A stretch of DNA of 64,000 bases from Bifidobacterium pseudocatenulatum DSM 20438 = JCM 1200 = LMG 10505. GTDB lineage: Bacteria > Actinomycetota > Actinomycetes > Actinomycetales > Bifidobacteriaceae. The stretch is taken from positions 1,178,001 to 1,242,000 of the forward strand of contig NZ_AP012330.1 in assembly GCF_001025215.1 (NCBI RefSeq), read 5' to 3'. The notes below the pieces were generated by a model that made no database searches, was not told where the DNA came from, and saw only the letters and a program-made list of their open reading frames with translations. Positions 51,274 through 59,453 of the stretch are shown here, piece after piece; the stretch's first letter is position 1; each line of letters opens with the position of its first letter. The position numbers and the translations under genes are program-made.

Positions 51274-52158
51274 ATGGCAGACGAATCATCGAAGATTCCA
51301 GAGAAAACCGTCGAACAAATCTTCGACGAACGTTATCCCCTCGACAAATGGGAGGATTCAAACTACTCGATACTCGACAAATTCTCAATGCGCGGCCGCA
51401 AAGGCTTCGTCACCGGAGCCGCAGGCGGTCTAGGACGCAACGCGGCGGCCGCGCTCGCCCAAGCCGGAGCAGACGTCGCACTAGTCGACCTGCCCAGCCA
51501 AGAAGACAAGCTCACCGAACTGGCGAAAGACATGAGCGAACGTTTCGGCACCAACGTCATCGCGCTCACCTGCGACGTCACCAACGTCGAACAAGTAGCC
51601 GAACTCAAAACACAATTGGTGGAACAGCTGGGCACCGTCGACTTCGCGTTCCTCAACGCCGGAGTCAACGTACCGGGCGACGATCAAGACGCCACCGAAG
51701 AAGTATGGACGCGCACCATCAACATCAACCTCAACGGCACCTACCGTACCGGCCGCATCGCGCATGAAATCATGCGCGAACACGGTCATGGCGGCTCACT
51801 GATCTTCACAGCCTCCCTGTCCGGACACAACGCGAACTACATGATGGGAAGTCCGACGCCGGTGAACGCGTATGGCGCCACCAAAGCGGCCATCATGGAA
51901 CACTCACGTTACCTTGCTGCCGCGCTCGCCAAGGATGGTATCCGTTCCAACACCATCTCCCCCGGATACGTGTGGTCTGGAATTTTCAATGGCCGTATCG
52001 ACATGCCTGGCCACGACGCCATGCTCGAGGTCGTGCCGATGCATCGTTTCGGCACGAATGACGAGATTGCCAGCACGGTGCTCTTCCTCGCCAGCGACGC
52101 GTCCTCGTACGTTACTGGCATTGACATTCGCGTAGACGGCGGCTACAGCGTCTTCTAA
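51274..52158 (+). CDS. Short-chain dehydrogenase/reductase
   Basis: 294 residues, classical SDR. An unusual 40-residue N-terminal extension precedes the Rossmann core: TGAAGGLG (47-54), DVTNVEQV, FLNAG, catalytic Tyr/Lys in YGATK, and the C-terminal SDASSYVTGIDIRVDGGYSVF. The family includes polyol and sugar-alcohol dehydrogenases; the actual substrate cannot be deduced. ATG 51274 has AAAGGAG. The first half of the gene is A/C-rich on the coding strand. Confidence 0.92.
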   Translation: MADESSKIPEKTVEQIFDERYPLDKWEDSNYSILDKFSMRGRKGFVTGAAGGLGRNAAAALAQAGADVALVDLPSQEDKLTELAKDMSERFGTNVIALTCDVTNVEQVAELKTQLVEQLGTVDFAFLNAGVNVPGDDQDATEEVWTRTININLNGTYRTGRIAHEIMREHGHGGSLIFTASLSGHNANYMMGSPTPVNAYGATKAAIMEHSRYLAAALAKDGIRSNTISPGYVWSGIFNGRIDMPGHDAMLEVVPMHRFGTNDEIASTVLFLASDASSYVTGIDIRVDGGYSVF

Positions 52159-52175
52159 TCACCGTACCCCATCTG

Positions 52176-52219
52176 ATAAATGGCCGGTCGCAGCTAATGT
52201 GCTTCGACCGGCCATTTAT
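52176..52219. terminator. Bidirectional terminator
   Basis: A perfect 15-bp stem (ATAAATGGCCGGTCG) with a 14-base loop between the SDR stop and the stop of the minus-strand hydrolase pseudogene. A/T runs border both arms. Confidence 0.82.
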
Positions 52220-52245
52220 CTGGTGATGGTTTCTAGAACATACCG

Positions 52246-53724
52246 CTACACATGCTTGCGGCGTATCAACGTACCGGCAGTGGTTCCGGCTCCTGCAAGG
52301 AGAAGCATGACCGCGATAATGGGAACGATGTCGGAGCCCGTGCGAGGCAAGTCCGCAGTCGGTTTTCCATCGGCCTTGCTGGCATTCTTGTCTTTCGAGG
52401 GCTGCTTGTCATTCGGCTTGGCCTCGCCACCGCCCGGCTGGTCATCAGGCTTCGTTTCCCGAAGCTTCAGACCGTCCAATGCCGTGTTAAGGAGCGTGGC
52501 GGCATTGGAGACAAGACCGTTCTGTTCGCTGCTGAACGTGGTGTTGTTCCACAGCGAGAGGACCTGCTCGTACGCTTCCGTGAGAGATGCGACCGTATCG
52601 TCCGTGTATTTGCCGAATTCGGCAAGCTTGGCCTGTGCCGCCGCGATCGGAGCTTCGAGCGCGCTCTTGTCGAGTTCGGTCGGATCATCATACATGGCCT
52701 GATATCCTGGGATGGTCAGTTTGGCGAGCTGATCGTACATCTTGGAGCAGAGGCGAGCGTTGAAGTTCATGACACTGAACCCTGCGCGGGACAAGTTCAT
52801 CTGTCGGATTTCCAGATTGTCTGGATCGTAGGCGCCTTCGGCGAACGTCATGTCGGCCGATTCGCTGTCGGACGCGCCCTTGCCTGTTCCGCTGGTGTCG
52901 AGCGCGCTGCCCGTGGAGTAGTCGAACGGGGTGCCATCCTTGCCGCTCCATGCGTTGATGATGAGGCTCGACGTGCGGAACGGGTCAGATCCAACTCCTG
53001 CGTAGTTGTAGACCGCAATGTCCTTGCCGGAGGAAACGGTGTCGCCGTTCTCATCGACGAAGTAGATCGGGTTGCCGTCGACGTCGAGCGGATACCCGTC
53101 GGGACCCCACACGTTGTCGGTGATCACTGCGAGACCGTCACGGTCGGTATAGCTGCCCATGCGGGATTCGCGATGCCATGCGTTGCCGGTCGTGGCCGTC
53201 GGATGCAGAAACAGTTCGGCTCCGGACGCGGCATAATAACGACCGAGTTCCGGATAGAAGTGGCCGTCTCAACAAATGTCGATACCGGCCTTGAGCGGCT
53301 TGCCGTCCGAGCCGGTCCACTCGGGCATCTCGAACATGACCGGCGTGCTGCCAGGCAACGACCATGCGGTTTCCTCGGATCCGGCGCGATGCATCTTCTG
53401 GTAGGAGTCGGTGTGCCCGTCAGGGAACGCTATGGCGGCAGAATTGTAGACCTTCCGCACGCCGTCGCTGTCGGTGATGAGACTCTCGGTGATTTCAGCT
53501 TGGGAGGCCGCCATCTTGTATGCTGCGGAGTCTAGGTCGCTTGAGGAAACGTAGCCGGTGAGTGCCGCGACGAAGGCCATGGTGGCGCACAATGCGACGC
53601 TGCCCACCGCCGCAACCGCCATGTTGAGCTGTCGTTTGAACCATATGGATTTCGCGGTGACGTTCGCTGCCGCGTCTTTGTTCTCCGTTGTCGTACGGTG
53701 CGACGTGGATGTCCCTCTCTTCAA
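52246..53724 (-). pseudogene. LPXTG-anchored carbon-nitrogen hydrolase-like protein, interrupted by an in-frame TGA
   Basis: One frame of 492 codons is broken by a TGA at 53269-53271 (codon 152). Before it: signal/anchor helix (about 35-57), VYNSAAIAFPDGHTDSYQKMH (the lysine region of nitrilases) and GIDIC, whose Cys151 would be the nucleophile. After it, in the same frame: DGHFYPELGRYYAASGAELF, the usual continuation, then a roughly 230-residue wall-spanning region and the sortase signal LPRTG (459-463), a hydrophobic stretch and RRKHV. The family normally has an aromatic residue after the Cys, so TGG to TGA is the likely change. The segment with the catalytic Glu is not recognisable either. 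TTG start at 53724. Without readthrough the product is a 151-residue fragment that lacks the wall anchor. Confidence 0.8.
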
Positions 53725-53906
53725 CGCGCCATGCTTCCCCGAAATTTCCCCGTTCTGGAAAACATCATAGGAGATAAACGGAATTGTATGACAGTTCGTT
53801 TTCCACTTGGCTTCTGAATTCCGAAGAGTAGCTAAAGAGTACTCATGCCCGATTCTGCGAGCGCGATCATTTGACGTTTCCTTTGTTGTTGAACACCGTT
53901 TTGCTC

Positions 53907-54092
53907 ATATCTCGCTTATGTATGGCAGATTTGCGAACGTGTCCGGAGATATCTTGCTTATATATGGCAGGTCAGTCCGTCAAAGCAGTAGGTAGGGGGG
54001 CATGAAAAACCTCATTTTCGCGAAACCGACTGCCATATATAAGCGAGATGCCTCATGTCACATCCCGAAATCTGCCATACATAGGCGAGATA
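53907..54092. repeat. Nested palindrome built from four copies of a 25-bp unit
   Basis: Unit ATCTYGCTTATRTATGGCAG occurs twice directly (A 53907-53932, B 53949-53973) and twice inverted (C 54030-54049, D 54067-54092). A pairs with D with one mismatch, B pairs with C with one mismatch, and the spacers A-B and C-D also pair in part, so the whole 186 bases can fold into one long hairpin with a loop of about 56 bases. It lies in a 610-base gene-free stretch (53725-54337) between the broken hydrolase and bcp; nothing else is visible there apart from a weak TATGAT at 54273. Confidence 0.85.
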
Positions 54093-54337
54093 CAGCCTGC
54101 TTTGCTCAGCACAAGGCCGACAGATCCAGAAAATGCGCACGATGACACGTTTCAAACCATACTTCGCGCAGGATCTTTTTCCGATTTGTTCCCTTGACAG
54201 GTCTGACGCCTACTGTTTGGAGTTCGCGGCGGCGCGCAACGAGTCAACGAACTGTGCACACGCAAAGGCGGGTATGATGACGTTTATTCTCGCTTGGTAT
54301 CGGCACTTGAAATCCGAAGAACAGTAAGGAGATAATC

Positions 54338-54823
54338 ATGTCCGACATCAATCCGTCAGTAGCCTCGGCAGCACAGAACCCTCCTGCATTCGCACGACTC
54401 GAAGCGGGACTAACGGCCCCGGACTTTACACTTCCCAGCGACAACGGCGGTAGTGTCACGCTCTCCGCATTGCGCGGCCAAAATATCATCCTATACTTCT
54501 ACCCTGCCGCGATGACTCCCGGCTGCACCACCGAGGCCTGCGACTTCCGCGACAACCTCGCACGCCTAAGCTCCCGCGGATTCACAGTGCTCGGCGTTTC
54601 GAAGGATCCGCTGGACAAGCTCATCCGATTCCGCGAGCGCGACCATTTGACGTTCCCTCTGTTGTCGGATGCTGATTTGACCGTGCATCGTTTGTATGGT
54701 GCGTACGGTGAGAAGAAATTGTATGGCAAGGTTTACGAGGGTGTGATTCGTTCGACTTTTGTGATTGACGGTGATGGAGTGATTCGTGTTGCCCGATACA
54801 ACGTGCGCGAAAGGTCATGTTGA
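54338..54823 (+). CDS. bcp: Thioredoxin-dependent peroxiredoxin of the Bcp/PrxQ type, C terminus frameshifted
   Basis: 161 residues as read. LTAPDFTLPSDNGG, YFYPAAMTPGCTTEACDFRDN with peroxidatic Cys63 and nearby Cys68, and STFVIDGDGVIR show the Bcp family, which reduces hydroperoxides using thioredoxin. After RYNVR the frame ends as ERSC-stop. In the next frame the DNA reads AKGHVDSLLRALDKLDGSIF-stop (to 54869), the expected helix at the end of the family, so two bases appear to be missing at the GCGCG run near 54810. The catalytic core is kept; stability may suffer. SD AAGGAG. Bifidobacteria lack catalase, so peroxidases of this kind matter (established knowledge). Confidence 0.85.
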   Translation: MSDINPSVASAAQNPPAFARLEAGLTAPDFTLPSDNGGSVTLSALRGQNIILYFYPAAMTPGCTTEACDFRDNLARLSSRGFTVLGVSKDPLDKLIRFRERDHLTFPLLSDADLTVHRLYGAYGEKKLYGKVYEGVIRSTFVIDGDGVIRVARYNVRERSC

Positions 54824-54908
54824 TTCTCTGCTGCGTGCGCTTGATAAGCTTGATGGTTCCATTTTCTAATCTGGAATGCGATGCCGCTTTGTTTATAGAT
54901 CAGCTTTT

Positions 54909-55062
54909 TCATGCGAATGACGCAAGCAGTGTCAGTAGCGGGTAGATGTCGAATTCCTGATAGTGGTCGTGCAGTGTGCCGATATCTTCGAACATGGGCT
55001 CTTCGGCGAGCCTTTCGAAGGTCTCGTAACGGCACGGGGCACGGCCTCGTAAGAGAAGAGAA
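54909..55062 (-). pseudogene. Unrecognised gene remnant (C-terminal part)
   Basis: About 50 codons with the codon use of real genes here: RGRAPCRYETFERLAEEP, then MFEDIGTLHDHYQEFDIYPLL and LLASFA-stop. The reading frame upstream has different composition and no start or SD, so it looks like the tail of a lost gene. I do not recognise the family. Confidence 0.4.
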
Positions 55063-55136
55063 AAAGCGCGATGAGACTCAGACTTCCGACAATAAATCAT
55101 CGTCTTCCGACATGTCAGCCCACGGCTTGCGTGTGC

Positions 55137-55295
55137 GGTTTGCTTGATCGTGTTGGCGATGCGTTGGCTGAGGAGCGTGAACGTTTGGAGTTGAAGGCGA
55201 TTGAAATGCTGAAGGGACCGAAGTGTCTTGTGCAGCCGGAGCCGGTGGATCATGCTTGGTGGGATGATGGTTCCGGCGTGTACAGCATCGGCTGA
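55137..55295 (+). pseudogene. Unrecognised gene remnant
   Basis: About 52 codons ending in TGA at 55293-55295: LLDRVGDALAEERERLELKA, then IEMLKGPKCLVQPEPVDHAWW and GSGVYSIG. Third-position choice is that of a genuine gene, but no start with an SD is present. Together with the remnant on the other strand it fills the DNA between bcp and the next gene. No function assigned. Confidence 0.4.
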
Positions 55296-55342
55296 GGGAG
55301 CCGGTAGGCTGGGTATGTAAATCCAGCAGAGAGGAACGTGCC

Positions 55343-55900
55343 ATGGTGACGCGTCGTAATGATGAGCGGACGGTTGCGGGAAGGCATCGCATGATGAGGC
55401 GTGCCGACCGTGAGGTAACCGAACCACAGCAGATCGATGCGATTATCGCAACGTGCAAGATCGTGAGTCTTGCATACACCGATGCGGAAGGCATCACCAT
55501 CGTGCCGTTGAATTTCGGATACGTGTTCGATGCGGAATCCAATCATCTCACCTTGTATTTCCATGGTTCTGCGACCGGACGTAAGATGGACGCGGTCAAG
55601 GCCGCAAACAACGCGCTTCCCGTGGCGTTCGAAATGGCGACCGACTGCGAGGTGGTCGAAGGACGTACGTTGTGCAATTGGGGCGAGGCGTTCAAGTCGA
55701 TCGTCGGCAATGGCACCGCATCCATCATCGACGATCTTGACGAGGCACGCCAGGGGCTCGCACTGCTGATGAAGCAGCAGGCCGGCATGGAACATGCGGA
55801 ATTCACCGACCAGCAGGTACGCGCCGTCACCGTATGGAAGGTGGAAGCGGACTATCTCACCGCCAAAGTACGCGAAAAGCCCCAGCTGCATACGCACTGA
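55343..55900 (+). CDS. Pyridoxamine 5'-phosphate oxidase-like (NimA-type) flavoprotein
   Basis: 185 residues, split-barrel FMN-binding fold. RRADREVTEPQQIDAIIATC, VPLNFGYVFD, LYFHGSATGRKMDAVKAN-like text and VAFEMATDCEVV match the NimA / PNPOx-like group. Some members reduce 5-nitroimidazoles and confer resistance; most are uncharacterised, so no resistance is claimed. Start ATG 55343 with GAGAGGAA. Monocistronic. Confidence 0.88.
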   Translation: MVTRRNDERTVAGRHRMMRRADREVTEPQQIDAIIATCKIVSLAYTDAEGITIVPLNFGYVFDAESNHLTLYFHGSATGRKMDAVKAANNALPVAFEMATDCEVVEGRTLCNWGEAFKSIVGNGTASIIDDLDEARQGLALLMKQQAGMEHAEFTDQQVRAVTVWKVEADYLTAKVREKPQLHTH

Positions 55901-56051
55901 CCTCATACCGCACCTTGACGCAATGATGCGCTGCTTCCAAGCCCGAGGATGGGAATTGGGAACAGCGCATCAGATGTAAAACGCTAGACCGAAGTCCGGC
56001 TGCGGCCAAGTTGCAAGTCAGGCCGTAACCCGGTCGAGATAAGGTTTCAAA

Positions 56052-57971
56052 TCAAGCCTTCCGGCGGGAACGCCGCGCGTAGCTTCCTCCAAAAATCGCG
56101 GAGGACACCATCACGACGGTCGCCACGATGGCGGGCGTCACGTTTGAACCGGTTTTGGCGAGCTTGACCGCATCGCCGCCGTTCGCGGACGATTTCACCG
56201 GATGCTTCCGCTGGCCGTTCGCATCATTCGCACCCGGAGCCTTCTGCGAATCATCTGGTGTCGATTCATGGCCCGGCGTTTCAGGCTGACCTTCCTCATC
56301 CGTCAGTCGGGCATCAACCGTGGTTCCCTTACCATTCAGGCAGCTTTTCAGCTCGCTTTCCTTATACCAGGTCGAACCATCCGCAATTGGCGTGCAGGAA
56401 TCGTTGAATCCGATTTCCTTCTCGTTGTACAGCATTCTGACCAACGGCTGATACGGCTGCCCCGAGACGTCCGTACCATCACGCACGACCACATCCCACT
56501 GCACATTCGCAGCCATCGGCGTCACACTTTCGCCACGCCACGGATTATTCTCATACGTGTACAGTTCACTCGCCTGCTGCTGCGATCCAGGCAGCTTCAG
56601 CAATGCCGCAAACGGAATAATGGTTTCGGCATGTGCGAATCGGAACGTCGCGGCGGTGCCGGCCCGCTCCCTCGTGTCGATCGCATTGAAGAAATCGTCG
56701 AGCAACGGCTGGGCAATGCGGTAGGTCTCATCCTGACCTGCGCGCCCCGGTCCCTTCTCATAGAAGTCCTCGGCATCAAGCGACCAAGCAAACGTCTTAG
56801 CCTCCTGGGCGTGCTGACCTTGGAAGTACTGGTCGAAATTGAACGTGTGGGATCCGGTGTTCTCCTGTTCCATATCGGCCGCGATGATGTACAGATTGTA
56901 CAAATCCATTGCCGCATCCTGTTCCGACGCGATCTTCTTCTTGGCGTCACCGCACGCGTTCGCATCCTTGGCAGGGTCGGCGCCAGCAGCGCAATTGGCC
57001 GCACCCTTTTTCGTGCCGTCAGCCGTGTTGTACCAGATGCGCTGGCCTTCCTCCTTGCCGATGGACGCGAGGAAATCGTCAGTGAAGATTTGAGAGAGCA
57101 GATTATGCGAAGCGGTGGTCATGGACGGATCGTTCGTCACGTTTTCCTCAGCTTCGGCGATGCCCCCATCATTCGCGACGAACTGCTGGTAACGTTCCGC
57201 GCGCTCCTTGGCCTCGCCCGTTTTCTGCGTACCATCCGGATTATCAGTCTTATGGAAATACAACGTGGTGGTGTTCTTGTCGAAATTCTTGCCGGAATTG
57301 TTATCCGCAGGATTATTCGGTGCTACAACCGCATTCGCCAGCAAACCGTTGGAAGCCTGATCGAATCCTAGTTTGAAATTCTCTCCGGATTCGGTTGCAC
57401 GAGGCTCACCCGAGCTCTGGTATGAGACGCGCAGTCCCTGCTTTGCGGCATTGGCGAACAGATCAGCATCACGCTGGTATATTCTCTCACCAATGCCCTG
57501 ATGCTGTATGGCGCCCTGACCAGAGAGCATGCCATACCCGTTGCCCACGTTGGCCGCAGTAATGGCATTGACATTGTTGATGAATTCCTTGCCAACCTCT
57601 GGGCTAACGAATCCAGCATAATTGTTTTCCGCAGCAGACTGAGCCATCAGTGCCAGCAAAGCGTCATACTTGTAGCTCGACAGGCCACGCGAGCCATGCC
57701 TTGCCACAGACTCGGTGTATGCAAGATGGTATCTGCTCGGAATTGCTGAATATGATGTGCTCGCCGGCGCAACATACGGCTGCTTGCTGCTGTAATACCG
57801 GGCGGTTCCTTCCCCAGCCAAAGCCGCTGGCGTTGCGAGCATGGCCGCTGCCACTACAGCGCTTGTCAACGCGAGCATGCCACCGCCCACCGATTTGGTA
57901 CCGCGTTTGCGCCAGGCTCCTGCCTGCCGCTGTTCCTTTGTTGCCGTATGGTTTTTCGCCATTATCCTCAT
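56052..57971 (-). CDS. Cell-wall-anchored histidine-acid phytase (MINPP-like)
   Basis: 639 residues. N-terminal signal peptide (basic start, hydrophobic 31-50, cleavage near ALAG), then a histidine-acid-phosphatase domain: nucleophile motif RHGSRG at 91-96 and proton-donor HAE at 447-449. The C terminus has a Pro/Ser/Asn-rich linker, LAKTG (604-608, a sortase LPXTG variant), a hydrophobic segment and a basic tail. This is the plan of the phytases characterised from B. pseudocatenulatum and B. longum infantis, which release phosphate from phytate at the cell surface. ATG 57971 (SD AGAGG) is preferred; ATG 57962 is also possible. Confidence 0.92.
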   Translation of the reverse strand: MRIMAKNHTATKEQRQAGAWRKRGTKSVGGGMLALTSAVVAAAMLATPAALAGEGTARYYSSKQPYVAPASTSYSAIPSRYHLAYTESVARHGSRGLSSYKYDALLALMAQSAAENNYAGFVSPEVGKEFINNVNAITAANVGNGYGMLSGQGAIQHQGIGERIYQRDADLFANAAKQGLRVSYQSSGEPRATESGENFKLGFDQASNGLLANAVVAPNNPADNNSGKNFDKNTTTLYFHKTDNPDGTQKTGEAKERAERYQQFVANDGGIAEAEENVTNDPSMTTASHNLLSQIFTDDFLASIGKEEGQRIWYNTADGTKKGAANCAAGADPAKDANACGDAKKKIASEQDAAMDLYNLYIIAADMEQENTGSHTFNFDQYFQGQHAQEAKTFAWSLDAEDFYEKGPGRAGQDETYRIAQPLLDDFFNAIDTRERAGTAATFRFAHAETIIPFAALLKLPGSQQQASELYTYENNPWRGESVTPMAANVQWDVVVRDGTDVSGQPYQPLVRMLYNEKEIGFNDSCTPIADGSTWYKESELKSCLNGKGTTVDARLTDEEGQPETPGHESTPDDSQKAPGANDANGQRKHPVKSSANGGDAVKLAKTGSNVTPAIVATVVMVSSAIFGGSYARRSRRKA

Positions 57972-58329
57972 TCTTCTACCTCTTCTGCTTTGCCACATTG
58001 AAGCTGTCAGACAAGCCAGCCTGGGCGACAAAATAGGCTCGGAAGGCGAACACGCAACGCCTTAAACGTGAACGATCGACAAATAATCCGCGAACCGTCG
58101 CTTAGAACTCAAGTAAGTTGCACAGCCGCAACTCCCCCACCCCATGGATTCACGATGCTCGACGTATCACAGAACCTGCTGGACAAGTTCCACCGATTTC
58201 GCTGCGGACACCCCCAATCAACGCACATCATTATGGCTGGCCGATTGTCGACTTGACACGTGGAAACGTCCCCGCCTTTCACGTCAGGACCGAAAACCCA
58301 AAGTATGCAAGAATCCGGACGTTACAGGA
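57972..58329. other. Gene-free stretch upstream of the phytase and the mini-IS
   Basis: About 360 bases holding the phytase promoter region on the minus strand. I see no open frame with an SD and no family I recognise. The part from about 58140 to 58330 may be the decayed left flank of the transposon insertion. Confidence 0.4.
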
Positions 58330-58606
58330 TGCGGACGTTTTCTTGGAGACTGAATGAAAGGATTATCGTATGTTCGGTCCCGAGGAACGACGGCGCGGAG
58401 GGGTCCTTCGGACGCATGAAGATGGAGTCCGTCCATCCCGGGCATTGGGAGGAACGTACCCGCGACGAGGTGCTCGTCCCGGTCGACGACTGCATCCGTT
58501 GGCACGACCACGAGCGCATCAAACGGTCGCTCGGTTGGATGAGTCCGGTACAATACCGTCAGAGCCAGGGAATGGCTGCGTGATCATCTCCAAGAAAACG
58601 TCCGCA
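58330..58606 (+). mobile_element. 277-bp IS3-family-derived element with terminal inverted repeats (MITE-like)
   Basis: The ends are inverted repeats: TGCGGACGTTTTCTTGGAGA at 58330 and its complement ending CGTCCGCA at 58606, with the TG...CA termini typical of IS3. Inside is only the last part of an IS3 transposase. A full IS3 element is about 1.2-1.5 kb, so most of the interior has been lost while both ends remain. No target-site duplication is evident (GGA left, GCC right). Confidence 0.75.
58380..58583 (+). pseudogene. IS3-family transposase, C-terminal fragment
   Basis: The frame reads RNDGAEGSFGRMKMES, which matches the end of the DDE integrase domain (the final catalytic Glu in the A-E-x-F-F-G-x-x-K pattern), then DCIRWHDHERIKRSLGWMSP and VQYRQSQGMAA-stop. 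The first two catalytic Asp regions are absent, so it cannot transpose itself. Confidence 0.8.
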
Positions 58607-58825
58607 GCCCCTCTGCCATTTGCGATCAGTCATGGCACGCTGATTCCAATGGGTTTCAGCAGTACGCTGGATGACGCATTATCGCAAAGCGTCGAACACG
58701 CCATCAATATGATTGCCGCCATGTTCGAGATGCCACGTCAACAAGTGTACCTGCTGCTGTCGGCTGCCATCAACTTCAACGTGACGCAAGTCGTTGATAT
58801 CACACCAAAGGCGTTCACGGTCTGA
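58607..58825 (+). pseudogene. Acetamidase/formamidase family, C-terminal remnant
   Basis: Directly after the transposon end the DNA reads PFAISHGTLIPMGFSSTLDD, then ALSQSVEHAINMIAAMFE, QVYLLLSAAINFNVTQVVD and PKAFTV-stop. The S/A-x-D/N-F-x-V-T-Q-V-V-D pattern and the preceding DxALxxAV helix are characteristic of the C-terminal end of acetamidase/formamidase proteins. The rest of the gene is not found upstream of the element, so a deletion accompanied or followed the insertion. Confidence 0.6.
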
Positions 58826-58828
58826 TTG

Positions 58829-59312
58829 ATCTGTCGATGTTTCAACAACTACCCGACTATGAACGGACGATACGCGATATTGGAAACAGCAGATGGACTG
58901 CCATGCGGCGCATGCCTTATTGGCCCAGCAGGCTCAGACAAGTCACTGATTGGTCTAGCCAAAGAACTCTATAAGGGAATGGAATAACAGATGGTTTCCC
59001 CAACAAACAATCATGCAGCAAGATAGCAACACCACCCAGGCGACGGATCGCGCCGAAACGGACGCTCTCTCCTTCGGCGCGAAGAAAATCGCAATCATGA
59101 TTGGCGTGGGACTCATCGCCGGTTCCCTACACTGCCTATGTTGATGACCATGCCGTTGGCGTAGCTGATCTACCTGTGTTTCCGCCGTATCATCCATCCG
59201 ACTCGCGCATAACCGTCCATACGGGAATCCTCGAACGCAAGTAAATGTCGCTTCCGTCAATCGTCGACCGCAAGAGGCGTTCATGGAGCGGCGGATTTCC
59301 TTATATTCCAAC
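58829..59312. other. Degenerate region with short gene-like fragments
   Basis: Two short stretches look once-coding on the plus strand: one from about 58860 ending at 58987 (MNGRYAILETADGLPCGACL, IGPAGSDKSLIGLAKELY) and one at 59013-59144 (TQATDRAETDALSFGAKKIA then a hydrophobic segment and stop). Neither has a convincing SD or recognisable family. I read the stretch as decaying DNA between the mini-IS and the GntR operon. Confidence 0.35.
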
Positions 59313-59356
59313 AAAACCCGTACTGTTATGCGACACGTAATAACAGTACGGGTTTT
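59313..59356 (+). terminator. 17-bp perfect hairpin upstream of the GntR gene
   Basis: Arms AAAACCCGTACTGTTAT and its exact complement with a 10-base loop, followed by TTTTCTGTG. It can act as a terminator for readthrough from the left; its inner ends ACTGTTAT/ATAACAGT repeat the half-site of the operator 9 bases downstream. Confidence 0.65.
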
Positions 59357-59364
59357 CTGTGTTA

Positions 59365-59380
59365 CTGTTATATATAACAG
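59365..59380 (+). promoter_or_regulatory. Palindromic operator of the GntR-type regulator
   Basis: CTGTTATATATAACAG is a perfect 16-bp palindrome 74 bases before the regulator's TTG start, containing a TATATA that could be part of the -10. YtrA-type regulators bind such palindromes and repress their own operon, so autoregulation is the likely role. Confidence 0.65.
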
Positions 59381-59453
59381 CTAAACAGTTTGCATCTAAC
59401 TGTTCAGCCGGGAGATATATCACCTACGAAACATACAGAAACAGAGGCACAGA

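Noticed and set aside
53269..53271. Selenocysteine at the TGA of the surface hydrolase
   Set aside because: The TGA follows the catalytic Cys rather than replacing it, and I see no clear SECIS-like hairpin right after it; TGG to TGA is simpler.
53907..54092. CRISPR-like array
   Set aside because: Only four units, two of them inverted, with pairing spacers; no cas genes in the window.
58140..58330. N-terminal half of the formamidase to the left of the mini-IS
   Set aside because: All three frames were read; none shows family motifs, so no such half is claimed.
48400..59400. Prophage or defence island
   Set aside because: No phage structural, integrase, restriction, CRISPR or abortive-infection gene sets are recognisable; only scattered accessory genes, decay and one mini-IS.
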